Shown piece by piece: positions 42,121-51,082 of a stretch of 64,000 bases of DNA (position 1 is its first letter; every line of letters starts with the position of its first letter). This stretch comes from Coriobacteriia bacterium (GTDB lineage: Bacteria > Actinomycetota > Coriobacteriia > Anaerosomatales > Anaerosomataceae): NCBI GenBank assembly GCA_030652115.1, contig JAUSBK010000013.1, positions 1-64,000 of the forward strand, given 5' to 3'. The notes under the pieces are model-generated. The model saw nothing but the letters and a program-made list of their open reading frames with translations, made no database searches and was not told the origin of the DNA. The translations under genes and the position numbers were made by a program.

Positions 42121-42201
42121 CGCGTGGTCCGCGACCCCTCGTTGGGCTATACTTCGACGGTCGCACTCTGACACCGAACGGTAACCAGTCGAGAGGCTGC
42201 T

Positions 42202-43269
42202 ATGCGTAAGCCGGTGCATCCGGCCCGCCACTTGAGGACCTCGCACATCGTCGTACTCGTCGTCGCAGCACTCGTCATACCACTCACCGTATCCGGACTC
42301 ATGTGGGCCAAGAAGGGCGTGACAGTCGTCGTTGACGGCAAGACCGCCTATCACACCACCGAAGCCGAGACCGTCTCTGAGGTCCTCGAGGAGGTCGACA
42401 TCGTCCTCGATGAGGGCGATATCGTGAGCCCGGTCCCGGAGACGCACGTGATCGACGGCACCGAGATCGTCGTTCGCCAGGCGGTTCCGGTGACGATCGA
42501 GTGCAACGGCGCCACGATCGAGGTGTCCGTCATCGGCTGCACGGTCGCCGACGCGCTTGTCACTGCGGGCATCGACCCGTCGATCGGCGTGCACGTCACA
42601 CCTTCGGTGGAAGCCGAGCTCTCCGAGGACATGACGATCACCGCTACCGACGTCTTCACGCGCATCGTGCGCGAGGACGGCGAAATCCCGTGTGAGACGG
42701 TCATTGAAGAGGACCCGACGCTGCTTGCGGGCAAGACCCGCGTGGCGCAGGAGGGCGCTCCCGGTTCAGGCATCCGCGTGTGGGAGGTCCTCATGGTGGG
42801 TTCCGCCGAGACCACCCGCACCCTCAAGGCGGAGGAAGTCCTCGTGGCATCCGTGCCCAAAGTCATCAAGGTCGGCACGCGCGTGCCGACCGCGCGTGGG
42901 AGCACGTATCTGCGCCCTGGCGCCGATCCCAAGGCCGGGGCCCCTGCATCCGGGACTACGCTCGAAGTGACCGCCACCGCGTACACGCCGTGGGATGCCG
43001 GCTGCGGCGGCATCAACGTGATCGAGCGCAAGCTCAAGTCGTACAAGATCCCCGAGAACTGGGGCATCGTGGCCGTCGATCCCTCGGTCATCCCGCTCGG
43101 CACAAAGCTCTACGTGCCCGGCTACGGCTACGCGATTGCGGCCGACACCGGAGGCGCCATCAAGGGCGCCAAGATCGACGTCTGCTACTGGACCGGTGGC
43201 GAGACGCCAGCCCGGTCCGCCTCGCGCATATGGGGCCGCCGCTCGGTGACCATCACGATCGTCGAGTAG
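42202..43269 (+). CDS. YabE-like DUF348/G5/3D-domain protein
   Basis: 355 residues; ATG 42202 with GAGAGG upstream. A membrane anchor near residues 16-35 is followed by two DUF348 repeats (about 38-125), a G5 domain (about 140-225) and a C-terminal 3D barrel with AVDPSVIPLGTKLYVPGYG and IAADTGGAIKGAKIDV, which carries the catalytic Asp residues of lytic transglycosylases related to Rpf. It acts on peptidoglycan outside the membrane. Position just before ksgA is the same as yabE in Bacillus. Confidence 0.9.
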   Translation: MRKPVHPARHLRTSHIVVLVVAALVIPLTVSGLMWAKKGVTVVVDGKTAYHTTEAETVSEVLEEVDIVLDEGDIVSPVPETHVIDGTEIVVRQAVPVTIECNGATIEVSVIGCTVADALVTAGIDPSIGVHVTPSVEAELSEDMTITATDVFTRIVREDGEIPCETVIEEDPTLLAGKTRVAQEGAPGSGIRVWEVLMVGSAETTRTLKAEEVLVASVPKVIKVGTRVPTARGSTYLRPGADPKAGAPASGTTLEVTATAYTPWDAGCGGINVIERKLKSYKIPENWGIVAVDPSVIPLGTKLYVPGYGYAIAADTGGAIKGAKIDVCYWTGGETPARSASRIWGRRSVTITIVE

Positions 43270-43280
43270 TCCAGGCCGAC

Positions 43281-44141
43281 ATGCCTCACTCCCGCCTGGC
43301 CAGTCCCTCGGCTACCATCGGCGTGCTCAAGCGCCACGGGCTCTACACCCGCAAGTCGCTCGGGCAGCACTTTCTCATCGACGACAACATCGTGGGGCGC
43401 ATCATCGAGTCCGCTGCAATCGAGCCGGGCGAGCCTGTGCTCGAGATCGGACCAGGGATCGGCACGCTCACCGATGCGCTATTGACGGCTGGTGCCAACG
43501 TTGTGGCGGTCGAGTACGACACCCGGCTGGTGCCCGTGCTGGCCGAGTTGGAGGCGCACTCCGGCTCGCTCTCGGTCGTGCATGCCGATGCCGTGACGGT
43601 GCCCACCAACCGGCTTGTGACGCCCGCAGGAGCAGTCCGGGCGCTTGTGGCGAACCTCCCGTACGCCGTCGCGGCCACGGTCGTGTTGCGGTTCTTGGAG
43701 GAGCTGCCCGCGCTCGAGCGTGCGGTCGTGATGGTTCAGGCAGAGGTCGCCGAGCGCATGGCGGCCGACCCGGGGAGCAAGTCGTACGGCGCCTACACCG
43801 TCAAGCTCGCACTCCGAGCCACCGCCGGCGCGCGATTCACCGTGCCCCGCTCGTGTTTTCTGCCGCCGCCGCGCGTGGACTCCGCGGTCATCCGGCTCGA
43901 TCGTGCCGAGCGAGGACTACCTGTGAGACTCCTCACGTCGGCGGCGCGGGCCGCAGATGCCGCGTTCACGCAGCGTCGCAAGACGCTCCGCAACTCGCTG
44001 GCAGCGGGTCTTGGCCTCGCGGTGTCAGAGGCGTCGGCCATGCTCGAAGAGGCGGGAATCGACGGCTCGCTGCGTGCCGAGAATCTTGAGGTCGAACAGT
44101 ACATCGAGCTCGGGAGAGTGCTGCAAAGCCGCAGCTCATAG
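43281..44141 (+). CDS. ksgA: 16S rRNA dimethyladenosine transferase
   Basis: 286 residues, ATG 43281. KsgA adds four methyl groups to A1518 and A1519 of 16S rRNA using SAM. Motifs: KSLGQHFLIDDNIV at the start, LEIGPGIGTLT (SAM loop), the NLPYAV catalytic motif, and QRRKTLRNSL in the C-terminal lobe. Between yabE and ksgA Bacillus has rnmV; it is absent here, with only 11 bases between the genes. Confidence 0.96.
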   Translation: MPHSRLASPSATIGVLKRHGLYTRKSLGQHFLIDDNIVGRIIESAAIEPGEPVLEIGPGIGTLTDALLTAGANVVAVEYDTRLVPVLAELEAHSGSLSVVHADAVTVPTNRLVTPAGAVRALVANLPYAVAATVVLRFLEELPALERAVVMVQAEVAERMAADPGSKSYGAYTVKLALRATAGARFTVPRSCFLPPPRVDSAVIRLDRAERGLPVRLLTSAARAADAAFTQRRKTLRNSLAAGLGLAVSEASAMLEEAGIDGSLRAENLEVEQYIELGRVLQSRSS

Positions 44142-44142
44142 T

Positions 44143-44171
44143 TTGTAATCCAGGTCCATTTTCTGTATACT
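44143..44171 (+). promoter_or_regulatory. Promoter of veg
   Basis: TTGTAA (44143-44148) and TATACT (44166-44171) with 17 bases between them; starts two bases after the ksgA stop. veg has a famously strong promoter in Bacillus. Confidence 0.8.
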
Positions 44172-44195
44172 AACGCTCTTCGAGGAGGATGATGC

Positions 44196-44477
44196 ATGGA
44201 CACCATGAATCAAGTTCAGGTCGTCGGGCGTATTCGTTCCGATCTCGAGTCCATGATGGGCTCGCGCATGAAGCTCAAGGCGAATATGGGTCGCTCGAAG
44301 GTCCTGGAGCGGGAAGGCGTTCTCGAGCAGACGCACCCGAGCCTGTTCGTTCTCAAGATTGATGAGAAGCGTGGCCGCACTACACGCGTGTCCTACAGCT
44401 ATGTGGATATCCTCACCGGAACGGTGGAATTGACCCACTGCGAGACGGGCGAGTGTATCTTCCCGTGGCTCAACTAG
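44196..44477 (+). CDS. veg: Veg family protein
   Basis: 93 residues; ATG 44196 with GAGGAGG. Recognised by IRSDLESMMGSRMKLKANMGRSKVLEREGVLEQTHPSLFVL and by VSYSYVDILTGTVEL. Veg is a small beta-barrel protein that, in Bacillus, is linked to biofilm gene control. It has its own promoter here. Confidence 0.95.
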   Translation: MDTMNQVQVVGRIRSDLESMMGSRMKLKANMGRSKVLEREGVLEQTHPSLFVLKIDEKRGRTTRVSYSYVDILTGTVELTHCETGECIFPWLN

Positions 44478-44506
44478 CCGAAAGCCGGCACTGACACGTA
44501 ACACCG

Positions 44507-44531
44507 CACGCGGGGCCCTGTGCCCCGCGTG
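44507..44531 (+). terminator. Terminator-like hairpin after veg
   Basis: Ten-base arms 44507-44516 and 44522-44531 with loop CCTGT, 30 bases after the veg stop. Followed by TCGCATATCTC rather than a T-run, so it may only reduce read-through into ispE. Confidence 0.5.
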
Positions 44532-44560
44532 TCGCATATCTCGGGGGGTCCACGACATCC

Positions 44561-45433
44561 ATGGCACTTCGCATCGCCGCTCCGGCCAAGATCAACCTGC
44601 ACCTCGCCGTCGGTCAGCTCGCGCCGGACGGCTATCACCCCGTAGACACGGTGCTCCAGACGCTTGCGTTCGGCGACACGGTTTCCATCACGCTCGGGGG
44701 CACGGGTTTCACATGCACGCCGGACCTGGGCCTGGCGGCTGACGAGAATCTCGCGTGGCGCGCGGCCCGTGCGATGGCCGAGGAGTTCGGCCACCCGCTC
44801 GACATGGCGATCGCGGTCGAAAAGCGGGTGCCTGCGGGCGCCGGGCTCGGCGGCGCGAGCGCGGATGCTGCTGCTGTCCTCGTCGGGCTGGCGACACTAT
44901 GGGGCGCTGAGGCTGGGGATCGCAGGCTCGTCGACATCGCCCGCTCGCTGGGTGCGGATGTGCCGTTCTTCCTCGAGGGCGGCGCGGCGCTCTTCACCGG
45001 ACGCGGTGACGTGCTCGCCCGTCGCCTCCGCGCACTCGAGGCCCCCATCGTGCTCGTCAAGCCTGATACAGGCGTGCCCACGGGCGCTGCGTACGCGGCG
45101 TTCGACGCGCTCGGCATTACGGCCCCGGTGTCGGCTGATTCGCTCATCGAGGCGCTCGAAGCGGATGACGTTCGAGGCGCGGCGAGCCTTCTCTACAACG
45201 CGATGACGCCCGCGTCCGTGGGTCTGGTGCCTGACGTCGCCGAAGCGCTCGCGCACGTTGCTGGCAGCGCCGGCGTCTTCGGAGCGGCGATGGCTGGCAG
45301 CGGCTCGGCCGTCTTCGGCATCTGCGCAAGCACCGCCTCGGCCGAGGACTGCGCTGCCGCAGCACGCGCCGCGGGGCTGTGGGCTGTCTCCACCCGCACT
45401 CAGCCGGAGGGCTGCGTGGTTGAAGCATTCTGA
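44561..45433 (+). CDS. ispE: 4-diphosphocytidyl-2-C-methyl-D-erythritol kinase
   Basis: 290 residues, ATG 44561 with GGGGGGT 12-18 bases upstream. A GHMP kinase of the non-mevalonate isoprenoid pathway. Substrate-binding AKINLHLAVG at the start, ATP loop PAGAGLGGASADAAA near residue 88 and AMAGSGSAVFG near the C-terminus. Follows veg as in Bacillus. Confidence 0.96.
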   Translation: MALRIAAPAKINLHLAVGQLAPDGYHPVDTVLQTLAFGDTVSITLGGTGFTCTPDLGLAADENLAWRAARAMAEEFGHPLDMAIAVEKRVPAGAGLGGASADAAAVLVGLATLWGAEAGDRRLVDIARSLGADVPFFLEGGAALFTGRGDVLARRLRALEAPIVLVKPDTGVPTGAAYAAFDALGITAPVSADSLIEALEADDVRGAASLLYNAMTPASVGLVPDVAEALAHVAGSAGVFGAAMAGSGSAVFGICASTASAEDCAAAARAAGLWAVSTRTQPEGCVVEAF

Positions 45434-45510
45434 ATGGCCTTGCTGGCAGGGAAGCCTGCTCTTCTGTCGAACAACGGGACAATGGGGCAGTGCAAAGCAT
45501 GGGGGCATGC

Positions 45511-45804
45511 ATGGACATAACAAAGGTCACTCTCCGTCCGGTCGCGATGAACAAGGTCTGCGCGATCGCGAGCATCGTCATCGATGACGTGTTCGTGATC
45601 CATGACCTGCGCGTGGTGAACGGTGACAAGGGCCTCTTCGTGGCGATGCCGTCTCGCAAGTTGCCGAGCGGCGAGTTCCGCGATATCTGCCATCCCATCA
45701 ATTCCGACGCGCGGCAGCAGATCCAGGACGCCGTGCTCACCGAGTTCGAGTCCGAGGGTGGGATCGGCGCGTTCGAGGCCGCGGCCGCCGCACTCGCGGT
45801 ATAG
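45511..45804 (+). CDS. spoVG: Septation protein SpoVG
   Basis: 97 residues; ATG 45511 with GGGGG at 45500. Recognised by MDITKVTLRPV, VFVIHDLRVVNGDKGLFVAMPSRK and FRDICHPINSDAR. SpoVG binds nucleic acids and influences cell division or sporulation genes in Firmicutes; it also occurs in some non-sporulating bacteria. Lies between ispE and tRNA-Gln. Confidence 0.96.
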   Translation: MDITKVTLRPVAMNKVCAIASIVIDDVFVIHDLRVVNGDKGLFVAMPSRKLPSGEFRDICHPINSDARQQIQDAVLTEFESEGGIGAFEAAAAALAV

Positions 45805-45846
45805 GGCACAGCCACCTTCCAGACGCCCGGGGGACCCGTGCCCCTG

Positions 45847-45855
45847 TGGTATACT
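45847..45855 (+). promoter_or_regulatory. Extended -10 promoter of tRNA-Gln/glmU
   Basis: TGGTATACT, an extended -10 element (TGn plus TATACT), 46 bases before the tRNA. No -35 box is visible. Confidence 0.6.
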
Positions 45856-45901
45856 CCCTGCGCTCGTGAAGCGACGCTTGAAGGTCGTTTCACCGGGGCG
45901 T

Positions 45902-45976
45902 TGGGGCGTAGCCAAGCGGCAAGGCAGCGGACTTTGGATCCGCCATCCGTAGGTTCGAATCCTACCGCCCCAGCCA
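45902..45976 (+). tRNA. tRNA-Gln (TTG)
   Basis: 75 bases with encoded CCA. Acceptor TGGGGCG (45902-45908) pairs with CGCCCCA (45966-45972), discriminator G. The anticodon arm GCGGA-CTTTGGA-TCCGC gives anticodon TTG. T arm GGTTCGAATCC. Confidence 0.97.
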
Positions 45977-46020
45977 CTGCAATCAGACGGGAACCACGTC
46001 CGTACGACGAAGGGATTCCG

Positions 46021-47406
46021 ATGAGCACGACTGCCCTCATTCTCGCTGCGGGCGAGGGCACTCGCATGAAGTCCGCACTCCCGAAGGTGGCGCACGAGGT
46101 GCTTGGCGTGCCTATGGTGCGCCACGTTGTGGATGCGGTTCGCGCGGCTGGCGTGGAGCGCGTCGCGGTGGTGACCGGGCACGGAGCCGAGGTCGTCGAG
46201 TCGCTGCTGTCCGGCGCCGGCGTTGAGTTCGTGCGCCAGGACGTCCAGCACGGGACGGGACACGCGGTCCTGTGCGCCGAGCCGCTGCTGGGCGCCACCG
46301 AGGGCTCGCTCCTCGTGCTGGCGGGCGACTGTCCGCTCTTCACGCCCGAGACGCTCGCGGTGCTCATCGCCGAGCGCGAACGTGCCGGTGCCGCAGCTGT
46401 TGTGCTCACGACGCGTCTGGCGGATCCGTCAGGATACGGACGCATCATTCGCGGCGGTCTGGGCGGCGTCACTCGCATCGTCGAGGACCGCGACCTCACG
46501 CCTGAGCAGCGCGCCATCACGGAGATCAACACGAGCACCTACTGCTTCGACGCGCAGTCGCTCTTCGGCCACCTGCGGCAGCTCGAGAGCAGCAACGCGC
46601 AGGGCGAGTACTACCTCACGGACATGATCGCTGTGCTTCGCGCCGAGGGGCTGGAGGTCGCGGCTGTCGAAGCACCGGAAGCGACCGAGACGCTGGGCAT
46701 CAACACACGCGTGCAGCTTGCCGAGGCAGGCCGGGTGCTCCAGCACCGTATCAACGAGCGGCACATGCTTGCGGGCGTGACGATGACCGATCCCGATCTC
46801 GTGTGGATCGGGCCACGCGTGCGGCTTGGCCGAGACGTGATGATCGAGCCGATGACGCGCCTGATGGGCGAGACGGTCATCGGCGACGGGTGCGTCCTCG
46901 GCCCGGATGCGCGAATCGCCGATTCGACCATTGGCGCATGCTGCACCATCGACTCCTCGATCGTGCTCGGTTGCACGCTCGGTGACCGCGTGAGCGTCGG
47001 TCCGCGTGCCTACCTGCGGCCGGGCACCGTGATGGCCGATGACTCGAAGGCCGGCACCAGCGTCGAGATCAAGAACTCGCGCATCGGCGAGGGCTCCAAA
47101 GTCCCGCATCTGTCCTACATCGGCGATGCCGAGGTAGGCCGTGGGGTCAACATCGGTGCGGGTACGATAACCTGTAACTACGACGGCGCGAACAAGCACC
47201 GGACCGTGATCGGCGATGGCGCCTTCATCGGTTCGGACACCATGCTGGTGGCGCCTGTGGAAATCGGGGAGGGCGCGTTCACGGGCGCGGGCAGCGCCAT
47301 CGCGCACGACGTACCGGCCCGCGCGCTGGCTGTGGAGCGTACGGAGCAGCGCACGATCGAGGAGTGGATGGCGCGCAAGCGCGAGAGCACGCAGGGCGAC
47401 GGGTAA
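46021..47406 (+). CDS. glmU: Bifunctional UDP-GlcNAc pyrophosphorylase/GlcN-1-P acetyltransferase
   Basis: 461 residues; ATG 46021 with AAGGGA. The N-terminal uridylyltransferase starts LILAAGEGTRMKSALPK and includes QHGTGHAV and LAGDCPLF. The C-terminal left-handed beta-helix contains GPRAYLRPGT, KAGTSVEIKNS and TCNYDGANKHRT, with the acetyltransferase active site. It makes UDP-GlcNAc for the cell wall. 15 bases before prs. Confidence 0.97.
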   Translation: MSTTALILAAGEGTRMKSALPKVAHEVLGVPMVRHVVDAVRAAGVERVAVVTGHGAEVVESLLSGAGVEFVRQDVQHGTGHAVLCAEPLLGATEGSLLVLAGDCPLFTPETLAVLIAERERAGAAAVVLTTRLADPSGYGRIIRGGLGGVTRIVEDRDLTPEQRAITEINTSTYCFDAQSLFGHLRQLESSNAQGEYYLTDMIAVLRAEGLEVAAVEAPEATETLGINTRVQLAEAGRVLQHRINERHMLAGVTMTDPDLVWIGPRVRLGRDVMIEPMTRLMGETVIGDGCVLGPDARIADSTIGACCTIDSSIVLGCTLGDRVSVGPRAYLRPGTVMADDSKAGTSVEIKNSRIGEGSKVPHLSYIGDAEVGRGVNIGAGTITCNYDGANKHRTVIGDGAFIGSDTMLVAPVEIGEGAFTGAGSAIAHDVPARALAVERTEQRTIEEWMARKRESTQGDG

Positions 47407-47421
47407 GGAGCGGCGGGCACG

Positions 47422-48387
47422 ATGATCTCCACATCAGGCAAGCGCATGGCGGTCTTTTCCGGTACGCACAACCACGAGTTGTCGGAGGATATCGCCCGGC
47501 ATCTCGGCGTCGAGCTGGGGAACATCAAGATCTCCAAGTTCGCCAACGGCGAGATCTACGTGCGTTATCTCGAGAGCGTGCGCGGCGCGGATATCTTCCT
47601 GGTGCAGTCGATGTGTCAGCCGGTGAACGCCGCGCTCATGGAGCTGCTCATCATGATCGATGCAGCCAAGCGCGCGAGTGCCCGCTGCATCACCGCGGTC
47701 ATCCCGCACTACGCCTACGCCCGTCAGGACAAGAAGTCGGCTGCGCGCGAGCCCATCACGGCGAAGCTGGTCGCCGACCTGCTCACCGTTGCGGGGGCCG
47801 AGCGCGTGATCGCGATGGACCTGCACCAGGGGCAGATCCAGGGCTTCTTCAACCAGCCGGTGAACCACCTGACCGCGCTACCGATCCTCGCCGACTACTT
47901 CGAAGCGCTGAACCTCGACGACCTCGTGGTCGTTTCGCCAGACGTCGGCCGGGTGAAGGCCGCCAAGAAGATGGCCGACATGCTCGGTGCGGGCCTCGCA
48001 ATCCTGCACAAGGGACGCCCCGAGCACAACATCGCCGAGATCACGCACGTCATCGGCGAGGTGGCCGGCAAGAATTGCATCGTGGCCGACGACATGATCG
48101 ACACCGCCGGCTCGGTGACCGAAGGCGCCAAGGCGCTTATCCAGAAGGGGGCCGCCAGGGTCTGGGTCACCGCGACCCACGGTCTGTTCTCGCCGCCGGC
48201 CTTCGAGCGGATCGAGACGGCGCCGATCGAAGAGGTCGTCATCACCAATACGTTGCCCATTCCGGAGGACCGGCTCCACGGCAAGATCCGCGTGCTGTCG
48301 GTCGCACCGTTGTTCGCCCGCGCCATCCAGAACGTGTACAACGACGACTCGGTCTCCGAGCTGTTCGATCCTGATTTCCAGCTCTAA
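47422..48387 (+). CDS. prs: Ribose-phosphate pyrophosphokinase
   Basis: 321 residues. Makes PRPP from ribose 5-phosphate and ATP. Signatures: AVFSGTHNHELSEDIA, KFANGEIYV, DLHQGQIQGFF (PRPP synthase signature) and the PRPP loop IVADDMIDTAGS. Follows glmU as in Bacillus. Confidence 0.97.
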   Translation: MISTSGKRMAVFSGTHNHELSEDIARHLGVELGNIKISKFANGEIYVRYLESVRGADIFLVQSMCQPVNAALMELLIMIDAAKRASARCITAVIPHYAYARQDKKSAAREPITAKLVADLLTVAGAERVIAMDLHQGQIQGFFNQPVNHLTALPILADYFEALNLDDLVVVSPDVGRVKAAKKMADMLGAGLAILHKGRPEHNIAEITHVIGEVAGKNCIVADDMIDTAGSVTEGAKALIQKGAARVWVTATHGLFSPPAFERIETAPIEEVVITNTLPIPEDRLHGKIRVLSVAPLFARAIQNVYNDDSVSELFDPDFQL

Positions 48388-48441
48388 GAGAGCGCCCGGG
48401 TAGCGTGTCCACGCCGCCCGCAACCACGGAGGGAGCACCAC

Positions 48442-49083
48442 ATGACAAACGAGGTCAAACTAAGCGCCAAGGTCCGTGAGGCTACGGGCAAGACGAGCCA
48501 CAAGATGGCCGCTGAAGGTCTCATCCCGGCGGTAGTTTACGGGCCCAAGGTCGAGGCGAAGTCGCTTTCGGTCGACCGTCGCGATTTCGAGCACCTGATG
48601 CACTACGCTTCGGTGGGCTCCACGCTCGTGGACCTCACCATCGAAGGCGAGGACAAGGTGCTCGACGTCATCATCAAGGAAGTGCGTCACGAGGAGATCA
48701 AGGGCGCGGTCCAGCACATCGACTTCTGGGCCGTCGACATGGGTCACACGCTGCAGACCACGGTCGCTATCGACTTCATCGGAAGCGCCGAAGGCGAGCG
48801 CGCCGGTGGCGTGGTCATGCATTCACTCCGCGAGCTGAAGATCGAGGCGCGCCCGAAGGACCTGCCCGAGCACGTCGAGGTCGATGTCTCGCCGCTCAAC
48901 ATCGGCGACTCCTTCACGGTGGCCGACCTGGTTGCGCCCAAGGGCGTCACGCTGCTTGACGAGCCTGAGACGGTCATCGCGTCGTGCATGCCGCCGGCGG
49001 TTGAGGAAGAGGTCGTTGCCGAGGTTGAAGAGATGGTCGAGGTGCCCGAGGTGGGCAAGGAGTCCGAGGAAGCCGAGGAGTAG
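48442..49083 (+). CDS. rplY: 50S ribosomal protein L25/general stress protein Ctc
   Basis: 213 residues. The N-terminal L25 domain (ATGKTSHKMAAEGLIPAVVYG) binds 5S rRNA, and the C-terminal TL5 beta domain (about 95-185) makes this the long Ctc form. The last 25 residues are Glu-rich. It carries GGAGGG upstream and lies 54 bases after prs. Confidence 0.96.
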   Translation: MTNEVKLSAKVREATGKTSHKMAAEGLIPAVVYGPKVEAKSLSVDRRDFEHLMHYASVGSTLVDLTIEGEDKVLDVIIKEVRHEEIKGAVQHIDFWAVDMGHTLQTTVAIDFIGSAEGERAGGVVMHSLRELKIEARPKDLPEHVEVDVSPLNIGDSFTVADLVAPKGVTLLDEPETVIASCMPPAVEEEVVAEVEEMVEVPEVGKESEEAEE

Positions 49084-49093
49084 ACCGCACCCC

Positions 49094-49660
49094 ATGACAC
49101 GCATCGTGGTGGGGCTCGGAAACCCGGGCGCCGAGTACGTTAACACGCGACATAACGCAGGGTTCATGGTGGTCGATCTGCTGGCCGAGAACCTGCGCGT
49201 CAGTTACTGGAAGGACGAGGCCGGCGCCAAAGTCGGCCTCGTCCGTCTTGGCGCAGACGACCTCGTGCTCGTGAAGCCGCAGACGTACATGAACCTCTCG
49301 GGCAAGGCTATCGCCAAACTCGCTGCAGCCTACGAGGTCGATCCTGCGGACATCATCATCGTGCATGACGACCTCGATCTCCCCGAGGAGTCGGTGCGGG
49401 TCAAGCGCGGGGGCGGCCACGGCGGGCACAACGGACTTCGCTCGCTTTCCGAGTCGCTCGGCACGGGCGACTTCCCGCGGGTGCGCATCGGCATCGGCAG
49501 GCCGCCCGGTCGGCAGGATCCGGCCGACTACGTCCTCGAGCCGATGAGTAGGCCGGTGGCCGAACGCCTGGCCGACATGATTCCTCACGCCGCACAGGCC
49601 GTGCTGCACGTGCTCGAGCACGGCGTCGATTCGGCCATGCAGGAGTACAACGCGGGATAG
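49094..49660 (+). CDS. pth: Peptidyl-tRNA hydrolase
   Basis: 188 residues, ATG 49094. Frees tRNA from stalled peptidyl-tRNA. Motifs: VVGLGNPGAEYVNTRHNAGF with catalytic His20, KPQTYMNLSG, HDDLDLP and GGGHGGHNGLRS. Standard length. Ends the core block. Confidence 0.97.
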   Translation: MTRIVVGLGNPGAEYVNTRHNAGFMVVDLLAENLRVSYWKDEAGAKVGLVRLGADDLVLVKPQTYMNLSGKAIAKLAAAYEVDPADIIIVHDDLDLPEESVRVKRGGGHGGHNGLRSLSESLGTGDFPRVRIGIGRPPGRQDPADYVLEPMSRPVAERLADMIPHAAQAVLHVLEHGVDSAMQEYNAG

Positions 49661-49716
49661 GTTCCGCCGCCCTGAGAGGGAATGTCGTTGATCCGGGTCC
49701 TGCCCTGGTTGCTGTG

Positions 49717-49842
49717 TTTGGGTGAGGCGGGGACCTAAGCGGAGTCACTCCACAGCAGGGGGAGGCGGCGAGGAGGCATGTCCTCCGAGGCGCCGAGGGC
49801 CCCCTGCGAGGACTACGAAGCGTGGTTCACGCCTCACCCAAA
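49717..49842. repeat. Three-way-junction hairpin element, copy B
   Basis: Closing stem 49717-49729 with 49830-49842 (13 pairs, TTTGGGTGAGGCG), unrelated in sequence to the closing stem of copy A. Hairpin 49739-49744/49748-49753 with loop TCA and one mismatch. Long arm 49755-49762/49800-49807 and tip GGAGG-CATGT-CCTCC (49772-49786). Relative to copy A, one stem pair changes C-G to A-T and one tip pair C-G to G-C, both conserving pairing. It begins 7 bases after the stop of the minus-strand M23 gene. Confidence 0.8.
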
Positions 49843-49849
49843 GCGACGA

Positions 49850-51082
49850 CTACTTGAGGTAGGGCATCGGATCGACGGGGGTGCCGTTGATCCTCACTTC
49901 GAAGTGCAGGTGCGGCCCGGTGGAGAGTCCCGTGCTGCCGACCTTGCCGATCGCATCTCGGCGCTCGACGGTCTGGCCCTGGCTCACCTTGAGGCTGCCG
50001 CTCTGCATGTGTGCGTAGAGCGTGGCCACGCCATTGCCGTGGTCGATGATGATGCAGTTGCCATAGCCGCCCCGGTAGCCCGCATAGATGACCTTGCCAT
50101 CCGCGGAGGCGACGATCGTGGCGCCGTTTATGTCCTTACCCACGGCTCGTCCACCGATGTCGATGCCGGTGTGGAGTCTCGTGTAGCCGAGGATCGGGTG
50201 CACGCGGTAGCCGAACGCCGACCCACCGGTGGGCGTCTGCTCGAAGCCGGGTACGGGGAAGGTCATGATGCCCGCGAAGTAGCCCGACCCGCTACCGTAC
50301 AGCTCGCTCGCGATCTTCGCCGACTCGGCCTCTTCGGCTTCGGCCATGGCACGCAGCCGCGTGGCGTTCGCTTCGTTCTCGGCGACGAGCGCTTCCTTCT
50401 GGTCCTGTGCGGCCTTCTGCTGGCTCACCTTGGACTGCCACTGCGACCGCAGCGTGACCACACGGTTCTGCTCGGCCTCGGCCTCGGCGCGCTTGGCGTC
50501 CACGTCGAGCATCACGCGCTCGATCTCCGCCTTGCTCTTCTCGATCGAGATGCGGGTCTTGCGAAGCGTTTCAGCGAGGTCGCTGTTGGACTGCATGACC
50601 CGCTGCACCATGGCGGTTCGGGTGAGCAGGTCCTCGATCGTACGCGACTCGAGCAGCAGCTCGAAGTACAGGAAGTCGGAGTTCTTGTACGTGGTCGTGA
50701 CGCGGTCGGCGAGCAGTGCCTGCTGGCGCTCGTACTCGGCCTGTGTCGCCTCGATCTGCAACTGCTTGGCATCCACCTGTGCGCGCAGCGCGTCCACCTC
50801 GGCCTGCAGCCGGGTGGTGCGGTCGGTGGCGATGGCGACGTCGTCGGCGAGGGCATCCACTTCGCCCTGGAGAGACGCGATGGTGGTGTCCAACGCGGCA
50901 GCCTCTGCAGCGAGGCGCTCCGCTTCGCTCTGGGCGGCTTCCGCTGCGGCCCGGGCGTCGCGTGCAGCCTTCTCGTGGGCGCGCAGTTCAGCCTCGGTCG
51001 CGGCGTTCGCGAAGGGCACCGAGACGAACGTTAGGATGAGGGCGAGCGAAAGTGCGGCTCTGAGGGCGCGAGTACGACGCAT
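49850..51082 (-). CDS. Secreted M23 (LytM) peptidase with coiled coil
   Basis: 410 residues; ATG 51082 with GGAGGA. A signal peptide (about 1-28) leads into long coiled-coil helices (about 29-255, EnvC/NlpD-like), then a LytM domain with HTGIDIGG and HLHFEVR, the zinc ligands of active endopeptidases, and GNCIIIDHGNGVATLYAHM. It cuts peptide cross-links in peptidoglycan outside the cell. Confidence 0.93.
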   Translation of the reverse strand: MRRTRALRAALSLALILTFVSVPFANAATEAELRAHEKAARDARAAAEAAQSEAERLAAEAAALDTTIASLQGEVDALADDVAIATDRTTRLQAEVDALRAQVDAKQLQIEATQAEYERQQALLADRVTTTYKNSDFLYFELLLESRTIEDLLTRTAMVQRVMQSNSDLAETLRKTRISIEKSKAEIERVMLDVDAKRAEAEAEQNRVVTLRSQWQSKVSQQKAAQDQKEALVAENEANATRLRAMAEAEEAESAKIASELYGSGSGYFAGIMTFPVPGFEQTPTGGSAFGYRVHPILGYTRLHTGIDIGGRAVGKDINGATIVASADGKVIYAGYRGGYGNCIIIDHGNGVATLYAHMQSGSLKVSQGQTVERRDAIGKVGSTGLSTGPHLHFEVRINGTPVDPMPYLK

